From assembly GCF_003001695.1 (NCBI RefSeq), contig NZ_PVYX01000001.1, positions 1-64,000 of the forward strand: a stretch of DNA of 64,000 bases. Direction: 5' to 3'. The DNA is from Flagellimonas meridianipacifica. Lineage in GTDB: Bacteria > Bacteroidota > Bacteroidia > Flavobacteriales > Flavobacteriaceae. The notes under the pieces were generated by a model. The model saw only the letters and a list, made by a program, of their open reading frames with translations, did no database searches and was not told the DNA's origin. Of the stretch, positions 40,636 to 48,270 are shown piece after piece. The translations under genes and the position numbers were made by a program. Within the stretch, counting starts at the first letter, position 1; each line of letters opens with the position of its first letter.

Positions 40636-41793
40636 GTGAAGCCACCCAAGCATATTCTACCCACGATTGTAATCGCACAGTTTTTTTGCACTTCACTTTG
40701 GTTTGCTGGAAATGGTGTGCTGACCAGTCTTATTGCAGAGCTTCAGGTAAATGAAAGCTTGGGGAATATCACCGCATCAGTTCAATTTGGGTTTATTATA
40801 GGGACTCTCCTGTTTGCCCTGCTGACGCTAACCGACCGTTTTTCACCTTCAAAGGTTTTCTTATGGAGCGCCCTTATGGGTGCGCTTTGTAATATGGCCC
40901 TAGTTTGGCAAACCTCTGGATGGGCTATTCTCTTATCCCGCTTTTCCACTGGCTTTTTCTTAGCAGGAATCTATCCTGTAGGGATGAAAATCGCTTCGGA
41001 CTATTATGATAAAGGTTTGGGTAAATCCTTGGGATATTTGGTAGGAGCCTTGGTTGTAGGTACGGCCCTGCCCCACTTTTTAAAATGGCTCACCGCACTT
41101 TTCCCTTGGCAATATGTAATTTATTCAACATCGGCACTGGCAGCCCTTGGAGGATTGCTTATGGTCGTTTTGGTGCCTGATGGGCCTTTTCGCAAGCCCA
41201 GTCAACATTTGGATTTAACCGCGTGTTTTTCCATTTTTAAAAAGAAGGATTTTAGGGCTGCAGCTTTCGGATACTTCGGCCATATGTGGGAACTGTATAC
41301 CTTTTGGGCCTTTGTACCTGTTTTGTTGGGCCTTTATACCGAGTGGCACGGCATCACCCTATTCCGAATCTCTTTTTGGTCGTTTTGGATTATCGCGATT
41401 GGTGGATTGGCATGTGTATTGGGCGGGTATATTTCTCAACACAAAGGAGCCAAGCGTACTGCTGCTACTGCGCTATCGCTTTCGGGAATATGCTGTTTGG
41501 TATCGCCACTAGTAATAATACATGCTCCTTTGCCTGCTTTTATAACGTTCTTATTGTTTTGGGGTATGGTGGTCATAACTGATTCTCCTCTATTTTCCAC
41601 TTTAGTGGCCCAGAGTGCTCCGCCAAGTGTGAAAGGTACCGCACTGACCATTGTTAACTGTGTGGGCTTTTCCATCACTATTGTAAGTCTTCAATTAATT
41701 GGTGTTCTTCAAGAATATATGCCACCCCATTATCTTTTCATGATTCTAGGAATTGGTCCTGCATTGGGGCTTTGGGGACTCTTTAAAAAATAG
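40636..41793 (+). CDS. MFS transporter
   Basis: The 385-residue protein has about 12 hydrophobic helices. I accept the GTG at 40636 as the start, because it gives a short cytoplasmic N-terminus before helix one (HILPTIVIAQFFCTSLWFAG). Helix 4-5 carries SRFSTGFFLAGIYPVGMKIA, a segment of the major facilitator superfamily, and a loop with basic and acidic residues follows. The substrate is unknown. A role in export of a small molecule is typical but not shown. Confidence 0.85.
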   Translation: MKPPKHILPTIVIAQFFCTSLWFAGNGVLTSLIAELQVNESLGNITASVQFGFIIGTLLFALLTLTDRFSPSKVFLWSALMGALCNMALVWQTSGWAILLSRFSTGFFLAGIYPVGMKIASDYYDKGLGKSLGYLVGALVVGTALPHFLKWLTALFPWQYVIYSTSALAALGGLLMVVLVPDGPFRKPSQHLDLTACFSIFKKKDFRAAAFGYFGHMWELYTFWAFVPVLLGLYTEWHGITLFRISFWSFWIIAIGGLACVLGGYISQHKGAKRTAATALSLSGICCLVSPLVIIHAPLPAFITFLLFWGMVVITDSPLFSTLVAQSAPPSVKGTALTIVNCVGFSITIVSLQLIGVLQEYMPPHYLFMILGIGPALGLWGLFKK

Positions 41794-42096
41794 ATACGCT
41801 TTAAAAACCAACCCCTGCGGTCTTGAATACTCGTAAATAAAGTTCATACTACACGAAAACCCATAGTTTTTTTAAGGATTTATTACAATGTAAAAAGTGC
41901 TAGATTCTGTAAATTGTAACTTCTCACCAACTAGCCCAAACCCTTACGATTTTGCAGATGATGCAAATAACAATTGCATCCTTACTGCGACAAAGCTGAA
42001 GTTTAACCATGTTTTATATCAATATAAGTAGGTTAACCTTATGAAATTTAGTTCTAAAACAGATTAAGTATTATCAACCCCAAAAATGAAACTACT
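41794..42096. other. Intergenic stretch of 303 bp before the subtilase gene
   Basis: No gene and no TAnnTTTG element is seen. The notable feature is the long dyad at 41999-42040. The remaining sequence is AT-rich and looks like a leader or regulatory region for the protease unit. Confidence 0.5.
41999..42040. promoter_or_regulatory. Long nested dyad upstream of the subtilase gene
   Basis: Outer arms AAGTTTAACC and GGTTAACCTT pair at nine of ten positions. Inside them lies a perfect dyad TTATAT-CA-ATATAA (42014-42027). The element is 56 bp before the ATG. There is no T-run, so it looks like an operator or an RNA leader hairpin rather than a terminator. Confidence 0.5.
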
Positions 42097-43476
42097 ATGG
42101 CCAAAGTAAAAGCTCTATTAGAGCTAGCTCAGCAAACCTCCAATTCATTTGAAACATTTGAACTTAATTGTCAGTCCGAAGCGGAAAGCGTAAAAGAGTC
42201 TGAAAAAATGTTGACCGATATGTCCGGACTGGGGATAGAGGTTACAGGCGAGTTTGCACCTATTCCCATGTATGAGGGAAAGGCATATACAAAGGCTCTA
42301 TCCGAGTTTTCGGTCGCTACCACAAATAGTGATATGGAATCTTCTTCAATGGTAATCCCCTGTCAATTTGATTATAAACACTATGAAGAAATTCAAAATC
42401 GGAAAGATGTAAAAATCTGGCCAAACTCTCCATTGACGCTATTTGATAATAGACAATCATCAGAACACATTTTAGACCTTGCCAATTCAGCTCTTGGATT
42501 GGATTGTCGTCCTTTTAGGGAAGGTGTTCCAATTGATGACATTCGCACCCTTCTTTCCGTTGAATCCATTTGGAGTGAAGGATTTAGAGGTCAAAATATC
42601 GTCATAGGAATTGTTGATGAAGGGGTCAATGGCGAAGTCTATCCGGTGGTTGGAGGGTTTTCTAGGGCCGGAGCCAGCAGACAACCAGGAGATGCCCCGA
42701 TAACCAGCCATGGTTCCATGTGCGCTGCGGATGTCCTTGTGGCGGCCCCCGCTTGTAAAATTTATGACTACCCCTTTTTAGGAGTTCAAAATTCGGGAGG
42801 GGTAATGGCCATGTTCCAAGCCATTCTAAATCAAAGGAGAATTGATGGAACCCCCCATATCACCAATAACAGTTACGGATTTGTTGGAAAACCTGATAGA
42901 CAACTTTCGCCAAGACATGAAGTTTGGGATATAAATCATCCTGTACATAGAAAAGTTCGGGAATTGATTAGCGCTGGGATACATATGTTTTTTGCAGCGG
43001 GCAATTGTGGACAGGATTGTCCTTCAGGAAGTTGCCTTCCTTCTGGTATTGGTCCAGGCAATTCAATACATGCTTCCAACAGTTTAGAAGAAGTAATCAC
43101 CGTTGCCGCGGTAAATAGTAGACACGAAAGAATTGGGTATTCATCTCAAGGACCTGGAGGCTTTTTCAATGAAAAACCGGATATAGCCGCTTATTCTCAT
43201 TTCTTTGGTAATTTTGGCCCCGAGAGACCCGGTGGAACTTTTCAACCCTATGACAATGGAACCTCGGCATCCACCCCAGTAGCTGCAGGTGTAGCCGCAT
43301 TGTTATTGAGTTCTTTTCCTAATTTAAGTCCAAAGGATTTAAAGGATGTTTTAATACAAGGAGCTATAAATTTGGGTAGTCCAGGTTGGGATTCGGATAC
43401 GGGACATGGGGTTATTAATGCAGGCAGTGCCTACAGGAGTCTATGTAGAAGAAACATAGAAGAAATTGAGTTATGA
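42097..43476 (+). CDS. Subtilisin-like serine protease (S8 family), no signal peptide
   Basis: The 459-residue protein has the subtilase triad: D174 (IVIGIVDEGVNG), H205 (TSHGSMCAADVL) and S390 (NGTSASTPVAAGVAAL), with oxyanion Asn 303 (FFAAGNCGQDCP). Residues 1-160 are an unusual N-terminal region without a signal peptide; residues 84-116 end with VKIWPNSPLTLF and look like a propeptide (I9-type) end. The overlapping next gene encodes a small protein with a similar end, LKVYPNSEIDLY. The enzyme is probably cytoplasmic or exported by an unknown route. Several Cys near the oxyanion loop are notable. Confidence 0.9.
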   Translation: MAKVKALLELAQQTSNSFETFELNCQSEAESVKESEKMLTDMSGLGIEVTGEFAPIPMYEGKAYTKALSEFSVATTNSDMESSSMVIPCQFDYKHYEEIQNRKDVKIWPNSPLTLFDNRQSSEHILDLANSALGLDCRPFREGVPIDDIRTLLSVESIWSEGFRGQNIVIGIVDEGVNGEVYPVVGGFSRAGASRQPGDAPITSHGSMCAADVLVAAPACKIYDYPFLGVQNSGGVMAMFQAILNQRRIDGTPHITNNSYGFVGKPDRQLSPRHEVWDINHPVHRKVRELISAGIHMFFAAGNCGQDCPSGSCLPSGIGPGNSIHASNSLEEVITVAAVNSRHERIGYSSQGPGGFFNEKPDIAAYSHFFGNFGPERPGGTFQPYDNGTSASTPVAAGVAALLLSSFPNLSPKDLKDVLIQGAINLGSPGWDSDTGHGVINAGSAYRSLCRRNIEEIEL

Positions 43477-43694
43477 ATTGGCTTATTGTTATACCGAAGA
43501 AAACAGACCTAAAGAAGTTAAAGGAAACTTTAGCAAAAATGGAGGTTGAATTCGATGATGAATTATCCCATACTGAATTGGATGATACTGACTATGTCAT
43601 TGAAGTAAAGGCAGATTCGGATTTTCCGAAAAAACTTGAGGTTATGGATGCGTCTCTAAAAGTTTATCCCAATTCTGAGATTGATTTGTACTAA
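43473..43694 (+). CDS. Small protein coupled to the subtilase, possible propeptide-like inhibitor
   Basis: The 73-residue protein overlaps the protease gene by 4 bp (ATGA). It starts MNWLIVIPKKTDLKKLKETL and ends LKVYPNSEIDLY. The end aligns with the protease's own VKIWPNSPLTLF (residues 105-116), and the preceding strand and helix also correspond by eye. The predicted order of strand, helix, strand, helix, strand fits a subtilase propeptide or I9 inhibitor fold. It could inhibit the protease or help it fold. This is inference from the similarity and the coupling. Confidence 0.72.
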   Translation: MNWLIVIPKKTDLKKLKETLAKMEVEFDDELSHTELDDTDYVIEVKADSDFPKKLEVMDASLKVYPNSEIDLY

Positions 43695-43714
43695 AAACCA
43701 ATATGTCCATAGAA

Positions 43715-43796
43715 TTTAGGATGAGATTTCTCACTTTCGTTCGAAATGACAATCACCTTTTTCATTTCGAATAAGCAGAGCGACTGAGAAACCTAA
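43715..43796. repeat. Intergenic inverted-repeat element (REP-like) between convergent genes
   Basis: Left arm 43715-43751 contains TTAGGATGAGATTTCTCA and TTCGAAATGACA. The right arm 43759-43796 is its inverted counterpart, with TTTCATTTCGAAT and CTGAGAAACCTAA. The arms match imperfectly with small indels. Sequences of this kind recur between genes in Flavobacteriaceae genomes. It may also terminate both converging genes. The right arm overlaps the last codon of hemL. Confidence 0.7.
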
Positions 43797-45073
43797 AACT
43801 CACAATGCTGAACGGCCTCGATGGTCTTATCCAAATCGGAATAGCTAAGGGCATCATTTAGAAAATAGCTTTCAAAGGCCGATGGGGGTAAATACACACC
43901 CTGTTTCAGCATTCCATGAAAGTATTTTTTGAAGCTATCATTATTTCCTTTGGCAGATGATGCGAAATCGACGACCGGTTCTTCACAAAAATGTACCGAA
44001 ACCATACTACCAAAACGGTTGATTTGATGTGCAATTCCTCTTTCTGAAAGTGCATTCCCGATTCCTTTGTGCAAATATTCTGTTTTCTCTGTCAGACTGG
44101 TGAAAACTTCAGGTTTTTTATTGAGTTCGGTAAGCATGGCCAATCCAGCACTCATGGCTAAAGGATTTCCGCTTAGGGTTCCAGCTTGATACACCGGTCC
44201 TTCCGGAGCCAAATGGGACATAATTTCCGCTTTCGCTGCGAAAGCACCAACGGGGAGTCCACCTCCTATCACTTTTCCGAACATCACGATGTCGGCATCT
44301 ATACCTAGCGCCTCTTGGGCCCCGCCTTTTGCTAACCGAAATCCGGTCATTACCTCATCAAAAAGCAGTAAAATACCTTCTTTGGTGCACAGTTCACGTA
44401 ATCCCTTTATGAACTCATTCGAGGGAATAATGCAACCCATATTTCCCGCTACAGGTTCTAAAATGATAGCTGCAATCTCACCTTGATTCGCTTTGACCAA
44501 AGCATCAACACTTTCCAAATTGTTGTAATCCGCCAAAAGCGTGTCCTTTGCCGTACCTTGGGTAACGCCTGGACTATTTGGACTTCCAAAAGTAACCGCT
44601 CCGCTCCCTGCCTGAATCAAAAAGGCATCGGAGTGTCCATGATAGCATCCGGCAAATTTGATGATCTTGTCTTTTCCAGTATACCCTCTTGCCAAACGAA
44701 CGGCACTCATACAAGCTTCGGTACCACTATTCACAAAACGAATTTTATCAATATTGGGAACCATGGAAACTGCCAATTGAGCGAGTTCTGTTTCAATTTC
44801 GGTGGGCATTCCAAAAGAAGTCCCTTTTTTGGCTTTTTCAATCACTGCATTGATGACTGGTTCGTAAGCATGACCCAGAATCAATGGCCCCCAGGACGAG
44901 ATATAGTCTATCAATTGATTACCATCCTCATCATATAGATAAGCTCCTTTGGCCTCTTTTACAAAAATTGGGTCGCCTCCAACCGCTTTAAATGCCCTAA
45001 CTGGAGAGTTTACCCCTCCTGGGATATATTTTTTGGCTTCAGCGAACAAGGCGCTGCTTCTTTGATAAATCAT
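43793..45073 (-). CDS. hemL: Glutamate-1-semialdehyde 2,1-aminomutase
   Basis: The 426-residue PLP enzyme converts glutamate-1-semialdehyde to 5-aminolevulinate, the tetrapyrrole precursor. Signatures are [19 protein letters not shown] at the start, [42 protein letters not shown] and [16 protein letters not shown], whose Lys holds PLP. Length is normal. It is the last gene of a four-gene minus-strand operon and overlaps the glucosaminidase gene by 4 bp. Confidence 0.97.
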   Translation of the reverse strand: MIYQRSSALFAEAKKYIPGGVNSPVRAFKAVGGDPIFVKEAKGAYLYDEDGNQLIDYISSWGPLILGHAYEPVINAVIEKAKKGTSFGMPTEIETELAQLAVSMVPNIDKIRFVNSGTEACMSAVRLARGYTGKDKIIKFAGCYHGHSDAFLIQAGSGAVTFGSPNSPGVTQGTAKDTLLADYNNLESVDALVKANQGEIAAIILEPVAGNMGCIIPSNEFIKGLRELCTKEGILLLFDEVMTGFRLAKGGAQEALGIDADIVMFGKVIGGGLPVGAFAAKAEIMSHLAPEGPVYQAGTLSGNPLAMSAGLAMLTELNKKPEVFTSLTEKTEYLHKGIGNALSERGIAHQINRFGSMVSVHFCEEPVVDFASSAKGNNDSFKKYFHGMLKQGVYLPPSAFESYFLNDALSYSDLDKTIEAVQHCEF

Positions 45074-45921
45074 TTGGATTTCTCTTTCCTAATATTGAGT
45101 ACTTGTCCTATGGATATTGTATTGCTATTGAGGTTGTTTAGACGCTTCAAATCATCTACCGAAATGGAATACCTTCTTGAAATGGCATACAACGTATCTC
45201 CCTTTTGGACTTTATGGGTAAATACCTCGTATTCTTTGGGCTGCCTGACCGCATCCAGTCCTCCACGAACTACTTCATCATCATAACTGTCCAAATCGTA
45301 CCGTTCTATAAGTGCAATCAGCTTTTGTGGATATTTTCTATCCGTAGCATATCCCGCCTGTCGTAATCCATAGGCCCATTTCTTATAATCATCCCTCCTA
45401 TAATTGAACAAAAACTTGTAACGCGAACGCGTTGACAAAAAGATACTGTGGTCCCTAAACGAGTACATAGGATGGTTATATTTGCGAAAGCACTCTCCCT
45501 TGGCATCGTCATCGTGAAAATCAAACTCCCCGTCCCAACCTGTATGGCATTTAATTCCAAAATGATTGTTAGTTTTTCGAGTAAGTTCACCTCGACCAGA
45601 ACCACTTTCCAAGATACCCTGTGCAAGAGTTATGCTGGCAGGAATACCAAAGGCACGCATTTCGTACTGTGCAATTTCCTTGAATGTTTCAATGTATTCC
45701 TGGGTGTTGGCGATGGGAAATTTTACAAACCGCCCGGGATTTTCCGGCAATGGGAACAATTCTGATTCTTTGGGACCATCTTTCGGTAAACCCGAATTGG
45801 GATTTCGGGGGTTTCTGTTTTGGACCACAGGTTTTTCTTCTTTGGCCACCACTCTTTTCTTTGAACCACAACTGGCAACTAAAAGACCAAAAATCAATAC
45901 AACTCCGATTCTTCTTATCAT
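45070..45921 (-). CDS. Glucosaminidase-LysM lipoprotein
   Basis: The 283-residue protein has a lipoprotein signal (LLVASC, Cys 18). A mannosyl-glycoprotein endo-beta-N-acetylglucosaminidase-like domain covers about 65-205, with [20 protein letters not shown] (catalytic Glu in the ILESGSG block) and [11 protein letters not shown]-terminal LysM domain (about 235-280) has [20 protein letters not shown] and [17 protein letters not shown]. It probably trims peptidoglycan glycan chains in the periplasm or at the outer membrane. Its coupling to hemL by a 4-bp overlap looks like conserved neighbourhood rather than shared function. Confidence 0.92.
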   Translation of the reverse strand: MIRRIGVVLIFGLLVASCGSKKRVVAKEEKPVVQNRNPRNPNSGLPKDGPKESELFPLPENPGRFVKFPIANTQEYIETFKEIAQYEMRAFGIPASITLAQGILESGSGRGELTRKTNNHFGIKCHTGWDGEFDFHDDDAKGECFRKYNHPMYSFRDHSIFLSTRSRYKFLFNYRRDDYKKWAYGLRQAGYATDRKYPQKLIALIERYDLDSYDDEVVRGGLDAVRQPKEYEVFTHKVQKGDTLYAISRRYSISVDDLKRLNNLNSNTISIGQVLNIRKEKSK

Positions 45922-46832
45922 ATATCCAACTCAGGTAGGTTTTTTTGTTTCAATACAAGATTCATGCCCAGTATGCCTTGGAGGCCACCACTATGGATGG
46001 CCAAGATTTGGGAACCCGATTTAAAAAAATCTTTTTTTACAAGGTCCAGGATTCCAAACATCATCTTTCCCGTATAAATCGGGTCAAGGGGAATTCCAGT
46101 TTTCAACTTGAATTGATTGATGAAATCAACCAAATCCTTGTTGATTTTGGCATATCCTCCAAAATGATAATCGGTTATCAACTTCCAATTATCTTTCTGT
46201 ACAAATGTATAAATATCTTCTTTTAGAAAATCCCCTTTAAGTGCTGGAAAACCTAAAACAGTTTGATAGGAATGGGACGCATTGATAAGTCCTGCAAGGG
46301 TACCTCCTGTACCGACACAGCAACAGATGAAATCAAAATGTTTGTCAGATTCGGCTAAAATCTCTTCGCAACCCTTTACCGCGAGTGTATTGGTACCGCC
46401 TTCAGGAATTAGATAAAAGGAGCCAAATGTTTCTTTCAGCCCGGACACAAAATCAGGAGATCCTTTTTCGCGATATGACTCCCGAGACACAAAATGCAAT
46501 CTCATCCCGTGTTCATCGGCTAACTTTAAAGTAGGGTTTTCCTTCCAGCTGTTTTTCAACTCTTCTCCCCTAATCACCCCTATGGTTTTTAGCCCTGCTT
46601 CCTTTCCTGCAAAAGCTGTGGCAGCAATATGATTGGAAAAGGCTCCACCGAAAGTCAGCAGTGTGTCAAATTCCTTTTTTATCGCTTCTTGGAGATTGTA
46701 TTTTAACTTTCGGTATTTGTTTCCTGATACAAAAGGGTGGATCGCATCTTCTCTTTTTATAAAAAGACGGATTTGTTTTTCCATAAGTTCTGGAAGCACT
46801 ACTTCTTGATTGGGAATGGAAGATGGATTCAT
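45918..46832 (-). CDS. ACC deaminase/D-cysteine desulfhydrase-family PLP enzyme
   Basis: The 304-residue enzyme has the family signature FIKREDAIHPFVSGNKYRKL, where Lys 39 of GNK should bind PLP, and FGGAFSNHIAATAFAGKEAG, then CCVGTGGTLAGLI. It is related to 1-aminocyclopropane-1-carboxylate deaminases and D-cysteine desulfhydrases. Bacterial members mostly act on D-cysteine or related D-amino acids. Exact substrate is unknown. It overlaps the glucosaminidase gene by 4 bp and directly abuts the HERIH gene stop, so all are one operon. Confidence 0.88.
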   Translation of the reverse strand: MNPSSIPNQEVVLPELMEKQIRLFIKREDAIHPFVSGNKYRKLKYNLQEAIKKEFDTLLTFGGAFSNHIAATAFAGKEAGLKTIGVIRGEELKNSWKENPTLKLADEHGMRLHFVSRESYREKGSPDFVSGLKETFGSFYLIPEGGTNTLAVKGCEEILAESDKHFDFICCCVGTGGTLAGLINASHSYQTVLGFPALKGDFLKEDIYTFVQKDNWKLITDYHFGGYAKINKDLVDFINQFKLKTGIPLDPIYTGKMMFGILDLVKKDFFKSGSQILAIHSGGLQGILGMNLVLKQKNLPELDI

Positions 46833-47162
46833 TTATCGAACCAAATAATCCAAAAAACTAAAGGCGTTTCTATGGGAAAGGTATTCTGGGTTTTTCTCGT
46901 TCGCATAAGCTTCTCGCTCAAAACTGATGTTTTGATAGGCCCTATAACTGTCCAGATATAATATGGTCCGTAAAATCCATTCAGCAACATATAAAAGATA
47001 AAACGGTACAATAAGAAGTTCCCTTTGTTGGCGCAAATGGATACGTTCGTGATTAATGAGCACCTCATCTTTTTTCAGGGCCCCTTCCTTAAGAATAATA
47101 AAGGGCCAAAGGGACAGACCAACGTAATTGCGGTAAAAGAAGTGTTTAAAAACAATAATCAC
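46833..47162 (-). CDS. Small membrane-associated HERIH-motif protein
   Basis: The 109-residue protein starts at a GTG (47162); no ATG fits the frame. It has a hydrophobic N-terminal segment (YVGLSLWPFIIL), then INHERIHLRQQRELLIVPFY (H38, E39, H42), a second helix, and ISFEREAYANEKNPEYLSHR. HExxH-like HERIH with a later Glu in FEREAYANE suggests a mini zinc metallopeptidase, as seen for conserved flavobacterial proteins of unknown function. It is first in the operon with the ACC deaminase-like, glucosaminidase and hemL genes. Catalysis is unproven. Confidence 0.75.
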   Translation of the reverse strand: MIIVFKHFFYRNYVGLSLWPFIILKEGALKKDEVLINHERIHLRQQRELLIVPFYLLYVAEWILRTILYLDSYRAYQNISFEREAYANEKNPEYLSHRNAFSFLDYLVR

Positions 47163-47187
47163 GACATTAACCTTATTCAGATTATGT

Positions 47188-47209
47188 CAAAGATAACTGT
47201 TAAAACAGT
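47188..47209 (-). promoter_or_regulatory. -7 element and 14-bp dyad before the hemL operon
   Basis: The minus strand reads TATCTTTG (47188-47195), a full -7 match, 25 bp before the operon's GTG. Directly upstream, 47196-47209 is a perfect dyad ACTGTT-AA-AACAGT lying between the -7 and expected -33 positions, a normal site for a repressor. Confidence 0.5.
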
Positions 47210-47326
47210 GAGAAAGTATGCACATTCGATGAATAGCATTAACAATTTCGGTGAATAACAACATTCAGTTCTGAATTTCAGTTTTTTAGGTGGTTTCATG
47301 GTATTGGCTTATTTTTAAGGTACTAA

Positions 47327-47503
<177 letters not shown>

Positions 47504-47569
47504 CTCACTTTTCGGCATAATATTTGTGAAGTTTTAGACAAGGATTCAATGAACTCAAAAAAATGTACT

Positions 47570-48178
47570 ATGAAAAGATTAAAAGAATTTACACTCCCCA
47601 TTTTAGCTCTGGTTTTTTTAGCTTCCTGCTCGTCTGTAAAAGTAGTTACGGACTACGATAAGGAAGCGGATTTTAATACGTATAAGACCTATGCATTCTA
47701 CAAAACAGGTATAGACAAGGCTGAGATTTCAGATTTGGACAAAAAAAGAATTTTAAAGGCAATTGATGCTGAGATGGCTGCTAGAGGCTTTGCAAAATCC
47801 AAACAACCGGATGTTTTGGTAAGCATATTTACCAAAGAGCGCGAGCGTGTTGATGTATACAACAACAACTTTGGATTTGGCTGGGGCGGCTTCGGATGGG
47901 GTGGTTTCGGATGGGGAGGAGGATTCTACAATCCTTGGCTTTTCGGTCCCGGTTTTGGCTGGGGCGGTGGTTTTGGACCAAACGTTTCCACGCGTACCGA
48001 AGGTTCCCTGTATATTGATGTTATTGACAGCCGAAAAAGGGAATTGGTTTGGCAAGGTCGCGGTGTAGGCACGCTTAACAACATCAAAAACATTGAGAAA
48101 AAGGAAAAAAGAATTAAGCAGTTTGTTGCTGAAATCCTAGAAAAATATCCCACGGCCTCGCAGTTGGCCTCAAACTAA
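47570..48178 (+). CDS. DUF4136-family lipoprotein
   Basis: I prefer the ATG at 47570 (202 residues) to one 21 bp earlier, since it starts the lipoprotein signal directly (MKRLKEFTLPILALVFLASC, Cys 20). The DUF4136 region starts SSVKVVTDYDKEADFNTYKT and includes YAFYKTG and AIDAEMAARGFAKSKQPDVL. A Gly/Trp/Phe-rich insert (FGWGGFGWGGFGWGGGFYNP) splits the domain, after which IDVIDSRKRELVWQGRGVG resumes it. A terminator follows. Function is unknown. Confidence 0.88.
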   Translation: MKRLKEFTLPILALVFLASCSSVKVVTDYDKEADFNTYKTYAFYKTGIDKAEISDLDKKRILKAIDAEMAARGFAKSKQPDVLVSIFTKERERVDVYNNNFGFGWGGFGWGGFGWGGGFYNPWLFGPGFGWGGGFGPNVSTRTEGSLYIDVIDSRKRELVWQGRGVGTLNNIKNIEKKEKRIKQFVAEILEKYPTASQLASN

Positions 48179-48186
48179 AGAATTTT

Positions 48187-48212
48187 AACCGCCCTTTTTA
48201 GGGCGGTTTTTT
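48187..48212 (+). terminator. Terminator after the DUF4136 gene
   Basis: The 8-bp stem AACCGCCC / GGGCGGTT with a TTTTTA loop is followed by a T-run, 8 bp after the stop. Confidence 0.8.
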
Positions 48213-48270
48213 ATTACAACTTTCCCTAAAGCGCAAAGGATTTCGTATTTTTAAGGCTACCAAATTTTCA

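Noticed and set aside
47873..47960. Gly/Trp/Phe-coding tandem bases in the DUF4136 gene as an independent repeat element
   Set aside because: The repeat is in frame and is explained by a low-complexity FGWGG insert in the protein.
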